24,921 bases of DNA from a virus (IMGVR_UViG_3300035660_001477:1-24921); one strand, 5' to 3'. Shown: positions 7,224-15,529, counted from the stretch's first letter. The notes: generated by a model not told the origin, from the sequence alone. Program-made: numbers and translations.

Positions 7224-8084
7224 CTAAGTAATTGCAAGAGGATCCTTAGCTACGAATCGCGCTTTGGCGCAGATTAAGTCTTCCAGCCATTTCGTGTGCG
7301 TTATGTTATCCCATTTGCATGCAGTGAAAACGGCTTTGCTGCTTCCTCCCAAGCCAAATTCCAAAGCAAACTCCGTGTCAGCCAACACTTCGTCCATTTC
7401 AGCCTTGCTTTCAAATTCGAAAGTCAATTCTCCGCTTAATTCCCTATGCCCGAACGGAATGTACTTCGCGAGATGCCCGCTTGACGTGCGAATCACTGGA
7501 ACTCTTTTCGGGTTGTTGATGATGTCAAACTTCCAATCGGTAACGCGGTCCAGAACTGTTGTGTTCTTTTTCACATAGCTTTCATGGAAGGCGACAGCTC
7601 CCGCATAATCCGCATATGTCGCACCCGTAATCTTCGCTGTTTCCGTCACGAGATCCTGACCTTCAAGCTCCATGACTGCCTTGATAACATCCTCGATGCT
7701 ACACTCGACCGAGACTTTACTGATGCGCATGCCCTTGAACAATAGCGAGATAATATCTGTCGCTGAAGCAAAAACCCCTTTATAGTAAATCACCTGACAG
7801 CTAAGGCTCTTATCCAAATCCATTTTAGCCCATTGCAAAAGATTTATCGGAGCCTCAGAAGGCACTATATAGTCAATTTTCAAGTTTGGTTTTCTCAGGC
7901 CCTTCTTAATAGCCTGCAAATCATAGCTGCCAGCGCCACGCAGTTTGAGGTTGCTAGGGTCGAGTCCAGGATCGATAACATTACAGGGCACGCCCAACAT
8001 CGATGGATTTGTGGGCGTGGTTCCAAAGACACTTTCCTCGACGTAGTAAAACCGCTCTTCATCTACTCCATATGTATCAACCAT
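7224..8084 (-). CDS. major tail tube protein
   Basis: The 286-residue beta-rich protein opens with MVDTYGVDEERFYYVEESVF then GTTP, a start typical of phage tail tube proteins (E-x-x-x-G-T-x-P). Strands continue in the pattern of the tube fold, and a late ELSGELTFEFESKAEMD region resembles the outer hairpin. It is followed by the chaperone and tape measure and preceded by the tail terminator, the standard siphovirus order. The ATG at 8084 has GGAGG 11 bases upstream. With no sheath gene beside it, the tail is probably non-contractile. A tail tube family search would confirm it; identification here rests on order, size and opening motif. Confidence 0.8.
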   Translation of the reverse strand: MVDTYGVDEERFYYVEESVFGTTPTNPSMLGVPCNVIDPGLDPSNLKLRGAGSYDLQAIKKGLRKPNLKIDYIVPSEAPINLLQWAKMDLDKSLSCQVIYYKGVFASATDIISLLFKGMRISKVSVECSIEDVIKAVMELEGQDLVTETAKITGATYADYAGAVAFHESYVKKNTTVLDRVTDWKFDIINNPKRVPVIRTSSGHLAKYIPFGHRELSGELTFEFESKAEMDEVLADTEFALEFGLGGSSKAVFTACKWDNITHTKWLEDLICAKARFVAKDPLAIT

Positions 8085-8105
8085 TTTTTATTCATTCCTC
8101 CATGA

Positions 8106-9095
8106 CTAAAATACTCCTGATATTGATTCGAAAAGCCAACCTTTCAAGAGAAACTCAGCCCTGAAAAGGTATGGCTTAACATCTGTGACGTCGATATTCC
8201 TGTAGCTCACGACATCACAGTAAGTGAGACCATAAACCTGAATTGTACACTGAACAAAATCGCAATAGAGGACCGCAGGCGTTGTGCCATTGCTTGGGTT
8301 CGTGGTTTTTGCCAGAAGCCAGACATAGCCATTCGCGTCGATAAAGTCCGTCCAGGCTGAAGAGATCGTGATGGTTAAGGTTTCGTCTCCCTCGCCTGTT
8401 CCGCTCTGGGCCTGTTGCCATGCTGAAACTACGTGATTCCAAACTTTGATTGTGGCGCCGTTTCCTCCAGGAGCGGTCCCATAACCCTCAAAACTAAGCA
8501 CGATCTTCTTGACACACTGCTCTCGAGGACCTATCTTGAATTTGAAAAGCATAAGGGCATATTCATTGTTGACGCTGTGGCTCTTTGAAAAGCGGACGTC
8601 GTCGCTGGACCAGATATTCTGATACTGCAGATTCGTGAGCTCGGTCCAGGATGCGCTCGAGGGAACGAGTTCTGTTGCTGCACCACCAGAGAAGGCCTTG
8701 TGAGGATCTCCGCTCGGATATCCGAGTCCATAGAAGTTGTAGACAGTTTGGTATGGCAAGTTTCTGTTCTCACGAATGATGGCATTGATCTGCGCAGTGA
8801 CCTTATCCCTCATCACTTTGCCCGCATCAGCTCCAGGAGCCGCCTTATCGACCGTGTAGATGTTGCATCTGAAAACCATGTACCGGCGTCTCAGACGTCC
8901 AGCAAGCTCAAGCTTCTGATCCTGGCTACTGTCGAGCCCCATCGTGATTTGAGCATCATACTCTTTGAGGAGCTCTCTATCATAGGCTTCCTTCGTCGCC
9001 AAAAGATTGGCCAATGAACCGTTATCCTTGACCACACGGATCCTCGTAGTAATCAACCGCAGAAGTGTCATCACAGGGTCCTCGAGTTCGCTCAA
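8106..9095 (-). CDS. tail terminator/completion-like protein with inserted beta-sandwich domain
   Basis: Residues 1-115 form a small alpha/beta module with conserved-looking AYDRELLKEYDAQITMGLD and RRRYMVFRCNIYTVDK followed by a helix. Residues 294-329 (SYRNIDVTDVKPYLFRAEFL) appear to be the final strands of the same fold. Between them (about 115-293) lies a Trp/Gly/Ser-rich beta module (WTELTNLQYQNIW, ATIKVWNHVVSAWQQAQ, TDFIDANGYVWLLAKTT), typical of jelly-roll carbohydrate-binding domains. Gene order (after head closure, before tail tube) suggests the tail terminator. The start is TTG at 9095: AGGAGG lies 11 bases upstream and the TTG overlaps the previous TGA (TTGA). The ATG at 9071 lacks such a site. 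Confidence 0.7.
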   Translation of the reverse strand: MSELEDPVMTLLRLITTRIRVVKDNGSLANLLATKEAYDRELLKEYDAQITMGLDSSQDQKLELAGRLRRRYMVFRCNIYTVDKAAPGADAGKVMRDKVTAQINAIIRENRNLPYQTVYNFYGLGYPSGDPHKAFSGGAATELVPSSASWTELTNLQYQNIWSSDDVRFSKSHSVNNEYALMLFKFKIGPREQCVKKIVLSFEGYGTAPGGNGATIKVWNHVVSAWQQAQSGTGEGDETLTITISSAWTDFIDANGYVWLLAKTTNPSNGTTPAVLYCDFVQCTIQVYGLTYCDVVSYRNIDVTDVKPYLFRAEFLLKGWLFESISGVF

Positions 9096-10714
9096 GTCGC
9101 TAAAAGCCTCCTGGCAATCGATTTGAAATAGATAGTCTGATTCTCGTAAGTGAAGGGTTGCAGGGTTTGAATCTCGTAATCCTCGCCCTTGCGACGTATC
9201 TTGTCATGATTGCGCACCGGCACAAATGTGTAGAAGGCCAAATAGTCATTGAGAAGATATCCAGCCTCAAGAAGCACCTCCTCAACTCTCACAGGAGAAA
9301 CAACCGCCAAAACGTCCAAGGGCTCTCCATAAGTTACGGTTTCAACAGCCTGACGTACAGGATAGAGCAAAACCGCTTCGCCTTTGCTGTTTAGAATACG
9401 AGTGAACTGTGTCAGCGGCTCCTCATAATTAAGAAACATGCGAGACAACCACGTGACGTTAGCCATCGCCTTTTGGGGAGTGATCGGACTATAGTCCGTG
9501 AAAACAGGACCCCAATAGAGAAACTCATCACTGTACTTGCTCACGACATTGTAGGCAAGCTTGAAGCTTGGAGGATCTCGCTCTTTCCTGATCTTCCACA
9601 AGATTCCCGTGGTGATCGCATCATAGTACGCACATGCTGGGAACCTCGTAACCACATCGATATAGCCCGGCCAACAGATCTCTGGCCAATAAGCAGGATA
9701 CTGCCCAGAAGCCCTAATCGACTGAACAAAATTGTAGACACGCTGACCGGTGAAACTCCAGCCCTCATACACATAGAGACCTAAGAGCGCGAAGCTCACA
9801 GGATCATCGTAAACTTCGGTATCATTGATTCCCACCCGGTACCAGACGCCAGAACCTGAAGGCGGAGGCTGATAATACAAATAGAGCTGCTCAAACCCAT
9901 CTCTGAGGAAGCCTGCAGCATCTGCCATCATGCCATTGTACCGAGAGGCATTAATCACATCGTATGTGTCTGCCAATGCTTTGAGTCCAATCAAGCAGTA
10001 AAGATTCTCAATGCTCATGATGGTGTCCCAAGTATCAGAAATCGAGACGTAGTTTGCGAAGCCCCCATAGTACTTGTCATGAAGCCCCAGAATGCTCGGC
10101 TGTTGCTGCATCGTATAGAGAAAAGTGTAACCCGCAAGTTTAGCAGCATCAAAATAGCTCGAAGTGCCTATCAGAGCATACGCCTTAAGCAACGCTGGAA
10201 TGACACGACCCGCATCGATGCTGTAATATTGGTTTGAAGATTCGCTGGATTTGAACCCGCCATAAGCCTTCTTCGCTGGATCTGTGCATTGCTGGGTAAG
10301 AAGCCAATCGGTTAACTCGATGATTTTTGAGCGAATCTCAGTTTGCTTAGAAACGAATTGAGTAGCGGCATATGCCTCACATAGAAATTCGATCGCAAAA
10401 GCTGCCGCAAAAACACCCTTGCCAAAACCCTTATCGCCATGATCTACGGTTCCGCCCTTCGCCACATAATAAGTGTACGCCAGATTATTTTTCATGGTCA
10501 CAACGTTGCCAGCAACAGAATCAACCTCATTCCACTCATTATGAGCAGAATCCTTGATCTCAACTTGCATGGCAGCACTAAACTTTGTTCCATCCGTAAC
10601 CGTCACATTCTTTTGGCCACCTGGAGGATCAGCAGCCATCGCAGTCGTGATCACATAGAACCAAGGCGCATAATGCATCACAAACTGATAGTAGGCATCT
10701 GGCACTGTTCCCAT
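9092..10714 (-). CDS. head-closure protein fused to a helical-barrel, glycosidase-like domain
   Basis: There are three parts. Residues 35-92 are a small beta module (VTVTDGTKFSAAMQVEIKD, then VAGNVVTMKNNLAYTYYVAK) of a kind common in phage structural proteins. Residues about 95-430 are rich in paired helices with aromatic turns (KAYGGFKSSESSNQYYSIDA, DKYYGGFANYVSISDTWDT), like alpha/alpha six-hairpin enzymes (glycosidases, terpenoid cyclases). Residues 433-540 look like a head-closure/stopper protein (YGEPLDVLAVVSPVRVEEVL, AGYLLNDYLAFYTFVPV, GEDYEIQTL). The gene lies between adaptor and terminator, as stoppers do. The ATG at 10714 overlaps the previous TAA (TAATG). Catalytic activity is not shown: acidic candidates exist (E236, D229, D304) but cannot be assigned. 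Confidence 0.7.
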   Translation of the reverse strand: MGTVPDAYYQFVMHYAPWFYVITTAMAADPPGGQKNVTVTDGTKFSAAMQVEIKDSAHNEWNEVDSVAGNVVTMKNNLAYTYYVAKGGTVDHGDKGFGKGVFAAAFAIEFLCEAYAATQFVSKQTEIRSKIIELTDWLLTQQCTDPAKKAYGGFKSSESSNQYYSIDAGRVIPALLKAYALIGTSSYFDAAKLAGYTFLYTMQQQPSILGLHDKYYGGFANYVSISDTWDTIMSIENLYCLIGLKALADTYDVINASRYNGMMADAAGFLRDGFEQLYLYYQPPPSGSGVWYRVGINDTEVYDDPVSFALLGLYVYEGWSFTGQRVYNFVQSIRASGQYPAYWPEICWPGYIDVVTRFPACAYYDAITTGILWKIRKERDPPSFKLAYNVVSKYSDEFLYWGPVFTDYSPITPQKAMANVTWLSRMFLNYEEPLTQFTRILNSKGEAVLLYPVRQAVETVTYGEPLDVLAVVSPVRVEEVLLEAGYLLNDYLAFYTFVPVRNHDKIRRKGEDYEIQTLQPFTYENQTIYFKSIARRLLAT

Positions 10715-11091
10715 TAGGCATTGACCACCCTGAACTCGCCAGGATTCAACTTGCCAATGATTCGCTTTGCCTCATCAAGCAAAAATTGTAAATTGCCACT
10801 TGAAAGGCCGCTTGGTGTACTGCTTGATTCAGCCACTGAAAGATCACCTAGTCGAAAACTGAGGCCAGAAGCTGAACCGCCAGTAATTCGACAGGCGCAA
10901 TAAATAGCTGCGAGATTGCCGATTGCAGTCTCCTCTTCATCCGTACAATTAGTCGGATCAATACTCAGACCTGTTTCTAGATTTACAGTTGCCGTTGCAC
11001 GGATAATGAAGCGATTGACAACATCATCTGGACACTCCGCTGCGGAAACATTAATTCTTTCTCGGACACCATCAGGCGTAACATTAACCAA
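10714..11091 (-). CDS. head-tail adaptor (connector) protein
   Basis: The 125-residue helical protein matches the portal-adaptor pattern (gp6/gp15-type). An N-terminal TPDGVRERINVSAAECPDDV segment is followed by a helix with FIIRATATV, an EEETAIGNLAAIYCACRITG helix, then a loop with SGLSFRLGDLSVAESS and a C-terminal helix (LQFLLDEAKRIIGKL). These proteins form the ring below the portal. It lies directly before the head-closure gene, consistent with this role. The only usable start is TTG at 11091, since an in-frame TAG lies two codons upstream; its ribosome site is weak. The stop overlaps the next ATG. Confidence 0.85.
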   Translation of the reverse strand: MVNVTPDGVRERINVSAAECPDDVVNRFIIRATATVNLETGLSIDPTNCTDEEETAIGNLAAIYCACRITGGSASGLSFRLGDLSVAESSSTPSGLSSGNLQFLLDEAKRIIGKLNPGEFRVVNA

Positions 11092-11101
11092 TGCCTATTT
11101 T

Positions 11102-11314
11102 CTATTTCCCGGCACTTACACCAGTAGCCTCAGAACACCCACATTCAAAACAGACAACCACTACGTAATAAGAATTACAATCAAAGATTCTAATAACCTT
11201 AACCTTTTCACTCGTGTGAAAAAGCTTCTGCCCCTCAGCTCGGGCAACAGCAACAACATCACCCAAATCGTGGAATTTACGCTCATCATCACGAATCACC
11301 AAAGCCTTAAGCAT
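11102..11314 (-). CDS. small hypothetical protein with Cys cluster
   Basis: I do not recognise this 70-residue protein. It has a beta/alpha start (MLKALVIRDDERKFHDLGDV), a helix with KLFHTSEKVKV, and a Cys-containing strand VCFECGCSEA that could help bind a metal. The ATG at 11314 follows the propeller stop codon by one base and has AGGTGGTG just upstream, supporting real translation. It separates the fibre/propeller genes from the adaptor gene. A chaperone for the fibre proteins or a small head component are possible, without direct evidence. Confidence 0.65.
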   Translation of the reverse strand: MLKALVIRDDERKFHDLGDVVAVARAEGQKLFHTSEKVKVIRIFDCNSYYVVVVCFECGCSEATGVSAGK

Positions 11315-11315
11315 T

Positions 11316-12392
11316 TTACACCACCTGAACCAATAATCCAGCTGTTGACGGCGGAACCTCTAATGTGTAGCCTTCAAATTTTACGTCATAAGGACTTGAA
11401 GCTCCGCTTTTCCATATTACACAAAGTTTTGACGAAAAAGGTTTGTAAGAACTGGATAGGCACGTCATTGTGGATTCGCCGGAACTTATTATTATGGCTG
11501 TCTGCCATGAACCACTGTCTCGGTCTCGATATTTTATTGTTGTTTGAGTTAGAAAATAGAACACTCGCACTTTATCCGTGTCTTTCCATGTTATGCTTGG
11601 ATGATATTGGTTCACAGTAGCGGATTCAACAGTTTCTTCGCTTCCCCAACCTGTTCCATAAGTGTATTTATTATAAATGATATCATAAGTAGAGTATTTG
11701 ATGAATGTGAAATGAACGTTATCGCCGTCTGCCACAGCATCGCCAGCGCCAAAAGTACATTGGCTGTTTGATGTGCCTATATTCACAGCAGAATCCCAAG
11801 TTGCATCATGATAAAGCCTGCTTTGAGATAAAGTGTTAGTTTTCATAGCGATTGCAAGCATCTTTCCGCCTGTTAATGACACAATTAATATTGCAGAATT
11901 AATTGTCATGGAACTCCATAAAGTTACCGGAGTCCCCCATGAACTGCCATCCGTTGCCGTTGCCTGACAAACTCTATGGTCGTATGTGGAATATATTGCA
12001 TAAGCAACCCATGGATAACCATTCGAATCTTTACACAATGTAGGGTTCATTCCTTTATCGGTTGTAATTTGAACTTCATTAGAATCCCAAGTTATTGTGC
12101 CATCGCCGTTTGCTGTTCCCTGCCTATAATATATATTTGAAGTTGAACCTTGACTTCTGACTAAGCATATTTTATTGTTAGGCTCATCATACCAAATGTC
12201 CATTCTTAATGGCGGATACGCTCCATAAGTTGAAAAACTGCTCCAATTCGTTCCATCCGTGCTTGTTCTCCAGCCAAAGTTCGTGCCATCATGATAGAAA
12301 CTCCACCACAGTCCGTTAGCATAGAAACATTTTTTCTGCCAATCACCCGCAAGAGGATTAAGACTTGTAGATGTGCCAACAATCGAAACCAT
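11316..12392 (-). CDS. sialidase-like beta-propeller protein, probable adhesin or spike
   Basis: The 358-residue, Trp/Ser/Thr-rich, all-beta protein has repeated blades. Asp-box-like turns include TSTDGTNWSSFS (about 43-54) and TATDGSSWGTPV (about 145-156), with further blade repeats such as NPTLCKDSNGYPWVAYAIYS and HPSITWKDTDKVRVFYFLT. This is the pattern of BNR/sialidase-type propellers used by viruses to bind or cleave surface glycans. Catalytic residues cannot be assigned, so binding is as likely as cleavage. The ATG at 12392 has an excellent AGGGTGATGG site overlapping the end of the preceding fibre gene. The fibre and propeller are encoded between capsid and adaptor genes, so attachment to the head or collar is possible. 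Confidence 0.75.
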   Translation of the reverse strand: MVSIVGTSTSLNPLAGDWQKKCFYANGLWWSFYHDGTNFGWRTSTDGTNWSSFSTYGAYPPLRMDIWYDEPNNKICLVRSQGSTSNIYYRQGTANGDGTITWDSNEVQITTDKGMNPTLCKDSNGYPWVAYAIYSTYDHRVCQATATDGSSWGTPVTLWSSMTINSAILIVSLTGGKMLAIAMKTNTLSQSRLYHDATWDSAVNIGTSNSQCTFGAGDAVADGDNVHFTFIKYSTYDIIYNKYTYGTGWGSEETVESATVNQYHPSITWKDTDKVRVFYFLTQTTIKYRDRDSGSWQTAIIISSGESTMTCLSSSYKPFSSKLCVIWKSGASSPYDVKFEGYTLEVPPSTAGLLVQVV

Positions 12393-12403
12393 AATCCATC
12401 ACC

Positions 12404-14143
12404 CTAACTGAAAGCCACAGATTGCTCACTCACAACTTCAATAGTCAAGTCCGCACCCGCTGTTCCACTACCCACTTGGTCAATGTCAATGGTCAACTTA
12501 TCGCCTTCCGCAAGGCTAGTAACATCAGGCGTGCCCGAGTCTCCTGTTGTAGCGCCAATAGCAATTTGCGGACGATTCGCTTGGGTTGTGAAGATTGTTG
12601 TTCCGTTTTTGTTAACATCAACGATTATTGCAGCTCCAGTCGGCGCCGTTTTTACTACGAGCTTCACCTTCGTAATAGTCAATGTACATGGAGCCAGCAA
12701 TGTAGGCGCCTTATCCGTGCCCGTTGTAAGCGTTCCAGTAACCGCAAAACTCAACGTGGTTTTAACCTTGCCCGTGGGCATCTGACCAGCCGCAAGCTTC
12801 GAACCCGCACTCAAACCCGCATAACCATTCGCCTGATCCTTATTCGCAGTCAACTCATGCCCGCTATGCGGAGCTGCTGCAGCAAGATGCGTGTCAAGCT
12901 GCGGATGCGTATTCGTGCCCTTATCCGTTAAGCTGGTATGACTTTTTTCCGTGAGGCTGGCTAGGGCATCATGCGGCACGACTGTACCGAGAGCATGCCT
13001 AACCGTCGTATCATGCTCTGTAATTGTAAATTTTGTATGGTGGTCATTTTCGCCGATGCCACTTAACTCAGAATGAGCAACATTTCCCCAAGCTGGATCA
13101 GTTCCATCACTTTTCAAAACCTTGTTCGCTAATCCCACAGCAAGTCTAGTCCATTTCGGCGTTGAATTGGCAATTATTAGGTCTCCACGAACAACAGCCG
13201 CAGCAAGCGTGTCTGTGTGCGTCGCCGAGAGAATATCATGGCTTGTTCCTCCCCCTTCAGTCTGCCAAGCGGGCAGCCCAGAGACAAGCTTCAAAACTTG
13301 ACCATCTGAACCTTTTGCAAGTCGTGCAATCTGAGGCGTAGCATCCACATAAAAAATGTCGCCAGAAGCTATCGCAGCGAGAATTTTAAAAACATTGTTT
13401 GCAGCTAAGCCCGCGTGGCATCCATCAACTTGATCAGCATTCTTCCCAGTCAAATTAGTAGGAATACTCGCCAGGGCTATAAGCGCCGAAGCATCCAAAC
13501 CACAATAACCATTCGCAGCACCCTTGTTTGCAATTTTCTCTAGGGCAGCAGCATGGTAAGTGTCAACTGTGTCGGCGTCAATCCCTAACGCATCATGCGC
13601 AGCCTTATCATGCCCAGTAATCGTACTCAACGCTTGATTATGCGCCTTCGGAGGCTGAGGATCAGCCAACTCACCGCTAAGCCCAGCAACATTAATCTCG
13701 TCTCCGCCGCCATTTTCGTGTGTGCTAGCGTGAGCCCCTGGAGCTCCCTTCGTCTCATGAATGTAACTATCGCTTGTGCTCTTGAAAACCAAAATAGTGT
13801 CGTCTACACGTGCAGTAATGTCAACATCTTTATCTTGAATTTTCGTAGCATTCCCATTGCTCGAGCCACCGCCCCCACCTCCACTGCCACGAATAGCCGC
13901 CTTAGAAATAATTTCAGCAGCATGCAATCCATCAACCATGTCAGCATCAAGCCCAGACCCAGGACCCTGAGGCAAAATTTCCAATAGGCCCTGTGCAGCT
14001 TGAGACCGCGCATGCTCAGCTACCAATGCCTTACTTTTAGCAATCAAAATCTCAGCTTCTGTTTTCGCATTATCCATAACAACATTGCCATCGCGAACAA
14101 GTTTACGATTTCTCTTCATAACCTTAACAGCATCCTCAGTCAT
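12404..14143 (-). CDS. repeat-rich fibre protein (head or tail fibre)
   Basis: The protein has 579 residues from the ATG at 14143, chosen because GGAAGG lies 6 bases upstream; the longer TTG and ATG starts at 14170 and 14149 lack this spacing. An N-terminal helical segment (EAEILIAKSKALVAEHARSQ) is followed by a Gly-rich linker (SGGGGGGSS). Repeats typical of phage fibres follow: three DADxVDGxHA-type units (LDADMVDGLHAA, IDADTVDTYHAA, KNADQVDGCHAG) and two GDxxxxxxTPxxxRLAxGxxxxVLK...PAW units. A His-rich stretch (SHTSLTDKGTNTHPQLDTHL) might bind metal in a trimer core. The last about 120 residues are a beta-sandwich tip. It overlaps the glycosyltransferase gene by 8 bases. Confidence 0.8.
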   Translation of the reverse strand: MTEDAVKVMKRNRKLVRDGNVVMDNAKTEAEILIAKSKALVAEHARSQAAQGLLEILPQGPGSGLDADMVDGLHAAEIISKAAIRGSGGGGGGSSNGNATKIQDKDVDITARVDDTILVFKSTSDSYIHETKGAPGAHASTHENGGGDEINVAGLSGELADPQPPKAHNQALSTITGHDKAAHDALGIDADTVDTYHAAALEKIANKGAANGYCGLDASALIALASIPTNLTGKNADQVDGCHAGLAANNVFKILAAIASGDIFYVDATPQIARLAKGSDGQVLKLVSGLPAWQTEGGGTSHDILSATHTDTLAAAVVRGDLIIANSTPKWTRLAVGLANKVLKSDGTDPAWGNVAHSELSGIGENDHHTKFTITEHDTTVRHALGTVVPHDALASLTEKSHTSLTDKGTNTHPQLDTHLAAAAPHSGHELTANKDQANGYAGLSAGSKLAAGQMPTGKVKTTLSFAVTGTLTTGTDKAPTLLAPCTLTITKVKLVVKTAPTGAAIIVDVNKNGTTIFTTQANRPQIAIGATTGDSGTPDVTSLAEGDKLTIDIDQVGSGTAGADLTIEVVSEQSVAFS

Positions 14144-15206
14144 ACACATCCTTCCTATAACCTTCAACAACTATCTCCCAAGGCTCACTCTGCGAATAAT
14201 CCCAACGAACCGAAAAATCCCAATCAGAAAAAGCCTTGAGTTTCTCCCTAAACCAATCTAAAGAAAAATCGTGCAGATGCAAAGGCTTCGTTTCATCCTT
14301 GCAAGACAAATACTCCCCATTCGGACATCTAACCTCAACTTTCTCAGCTGAAACACGTAGGATCTCTGAAAGGAATAGGTTCGGGTCCTGGACATGTTCG
14401 ATCAAGTGCCAACTATAGCTGCCCTCAAAGGCGCCATCCCGAAAAGGCAAATGACAAGCATGAGCCCTCACAAAATTTGGAATCTCATGAACCTTCAACG
14501 GCACATCATCATTAACACGTTGATCCACAACCCGATGCGCCGTAGCCTCAGGAAACAAATCAACATTCACATCACCTCGCGGTCTATGCCCGCAGCCAAC
14601 ATCTAAAAGCTTAGGCTTAAAAGGTTGAAGATGCCACTCGGGCAAATGCCCACAAAGTACGTCGCCATGAACCTTAGCCACAAACCCCGCCTTCTGAACA
14701 TCATAGGCAAAAAGGACATCCTCACCAACACCAGACTCGTATCTAAAGCGGACTCCAGCCTCCAAAACTCGCCTTTTGATTAAAATGCAACCACTCGCAA
14801 AAACCCAGCCAGACAATATCTGGCCTTCAACAGCCTGACGCGGAAGATACCAAACCTTAGCCTTCTCATCCAAAAACCCACAGATCAAAGCGTTCCGATC
14901 ATCATGCCTAGGAACCACACCAAACGCCACATCCACATCTAACCCATGCAGACTTCCAAAGGCATTATACGGAACTTCCACGTCAGCTTGAACGAGCCAT
15001 AAATGCGAAAAATCATCCTCTAATGCTCGTAGTATAAGCTGATTCTCCGCTTCAACAATGCCTTCAATGCCAATTTTACTTGAGGGCGGAGTCACAAAAA
15101 CTTCATGCTCAACGGAGCCCATAGCCACTTTTATATGATTCAGAATATCCTCTCGGTAACTACGAAAACGGTCGTTATCCGCAAGGCTCGGAATCCCGAC
15201 AAGCAC
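14136..15206 (-). CDS. glycosyltransferase-methyltransferase fusion
   Basis: The N-terminal half (1-195) looks like a GT-A-type glycosyltransferase. It opens MLVGIPSLADNDRFRSYRED, has WLVQADVEVPYNA (about 70-82) in the DxD position, and GEDVLFAYDVQKAGF (about 160-174) as the usual acceptor-side acidic motif. The C-terminal half (198-356) is a class I SAM methyltransferase: LLDVGCGHRPRGDVNVDLFP (motif I), CHLPFRDGAFEGSYSWHLIEHV (motif II region) and EILRVSAEKVEVRCPNGEY. The start is GTG at 15206, two bases after the preceding stop. Its place between capsid and fibre genes suggests that it decorates virion proteins or surface glycans; the acceptor is unknown. Confidence 0.85.
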   Translation of the reverse strand: MLVGIPSLADNDRFRSYREDILNHIKVAMGSVEHEVFVTPPSSKIGIEGIVEAENQLILRALEDDFSHLWLVQADVEVPYNAFGSLHGLDVDVAFGVVPRHDDRNALICGFLDEKAKVWYLPRQAVEGQILSGWVFASGCILIKRRVLEAGVRFRYESGVGEDVLFAYDVQKAGFVAKVHGDVLCGHLPEWHLQPFKPKLLDVGCGHRPRGDVNVDLFPEATAHRVVDQRVNDDVPLKVHEIPNFVRAHACHLPFRDGAFEGSYSWHLIEHVQDPNLFLSEILRVSAEKVEVRCPNGEYLSCKDETKPLHLHDFSLDWFREKLKAFSDWDFSVRWDYSQSEPWEIVVEGYRKDVYD

Positions 15207-15208
15207 TC

Positions 15209-15490
15209 TTATTTTGTCTTTTTCGACTTTTTTGGGATCTCTAAAGGGACTTCGGGCTTAACTTCAGGTGCAGCCTCAACCTTCGACGGTGCAGCCACGA
15301 CCTTCTTCTCAGGCTCAAGGCACTCAAGCCATTTCTCGCCTTTGTAACTTGCCGGCAGATCCACAACGTCACCTGGCAAATGCGTAACGCCAGCTACATC
15401 CGTGAAACCCTGCACGCTACCCTTGCCCTTTTTCAGTTTAAACTTCAGCTTTTTCAACCTCCTTGACTTTTTTAAGAGACTAACTAACAA
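15209..15490 (-). CDS. small Lys/Pro-rich protein with a PGDVVDLPAS motif
   Basis: Up to 93 residues: a basic N-terminus, a short fold with HLPGDVVDLPASYKGEKWLE, and a charged AAPSKVEAAPEVKPEVPLEI tail ending in lysines. The PGDxVDLP pattern followed by W-L-E resembles short FluMu-N-like phage proteins found near capsid genes. The start is doubtful. The TTG at 15490 sits in a T-tract with no ribosome site, but a perfect AAGGAGGT lies at 15457-15464. Nine bases past its core comes an in-frame CTG (15446-15448), which would give 79 residues. It may be a minor head protein. Confidence 0.65.
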   Translation of the reverse strand: MLVSLLKKSRRLKKLKFKLKKGKGSVQGFTDVAGVTHLPGDVVDLPASYKGEKWLECLEPEKKVVAAPSKVEAAPEVKPEVPLEIPKKSKKTK

Positions 15491-15528
15491 AAAAGGGAGA
15501 AGCTACGGAAAGGGTTAACCCGGCGCCG
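15489..15528 (-). terminator. possible terminator or RNA processing site after the capsid gene
   Basis: Downstream of the capsid stop codon the minus strand contains CGGCGCCG (15521-15528) and the palindrome GGGTTAACCC (15512-15521), and then, after 17 bases, a run of six T (15489-15494). Archaeal terminators mainly need a T-tract. This could give partial termination after the highly expressed capsid genes. The hairpins are short, so this is tentative. Confidence 0.35.
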
Positions 15529-15529
15529 C

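Noticed and set aside
9155-9185. GGGTTTGAATCTCG resembling a tRNA T-loop
   Set aside because: No matching acceptor, D or anticodon stems, and the bases lie inside the conserved end of the head-closure gene.
10916-11620. 234-residue plus-strand ORF across adaptor, small ORF and propeller genes
   Set aside because: It crosses three well-supported minus-strand genes, has no recognisable features and is a composition artefact.
12422-12931. Long plus-strand ORF (169 residues) opposite the fibre gene
   Set aside because: Arg/Ser-rich shadow of the repeat-rich fibre, with no ribosome site or domain.
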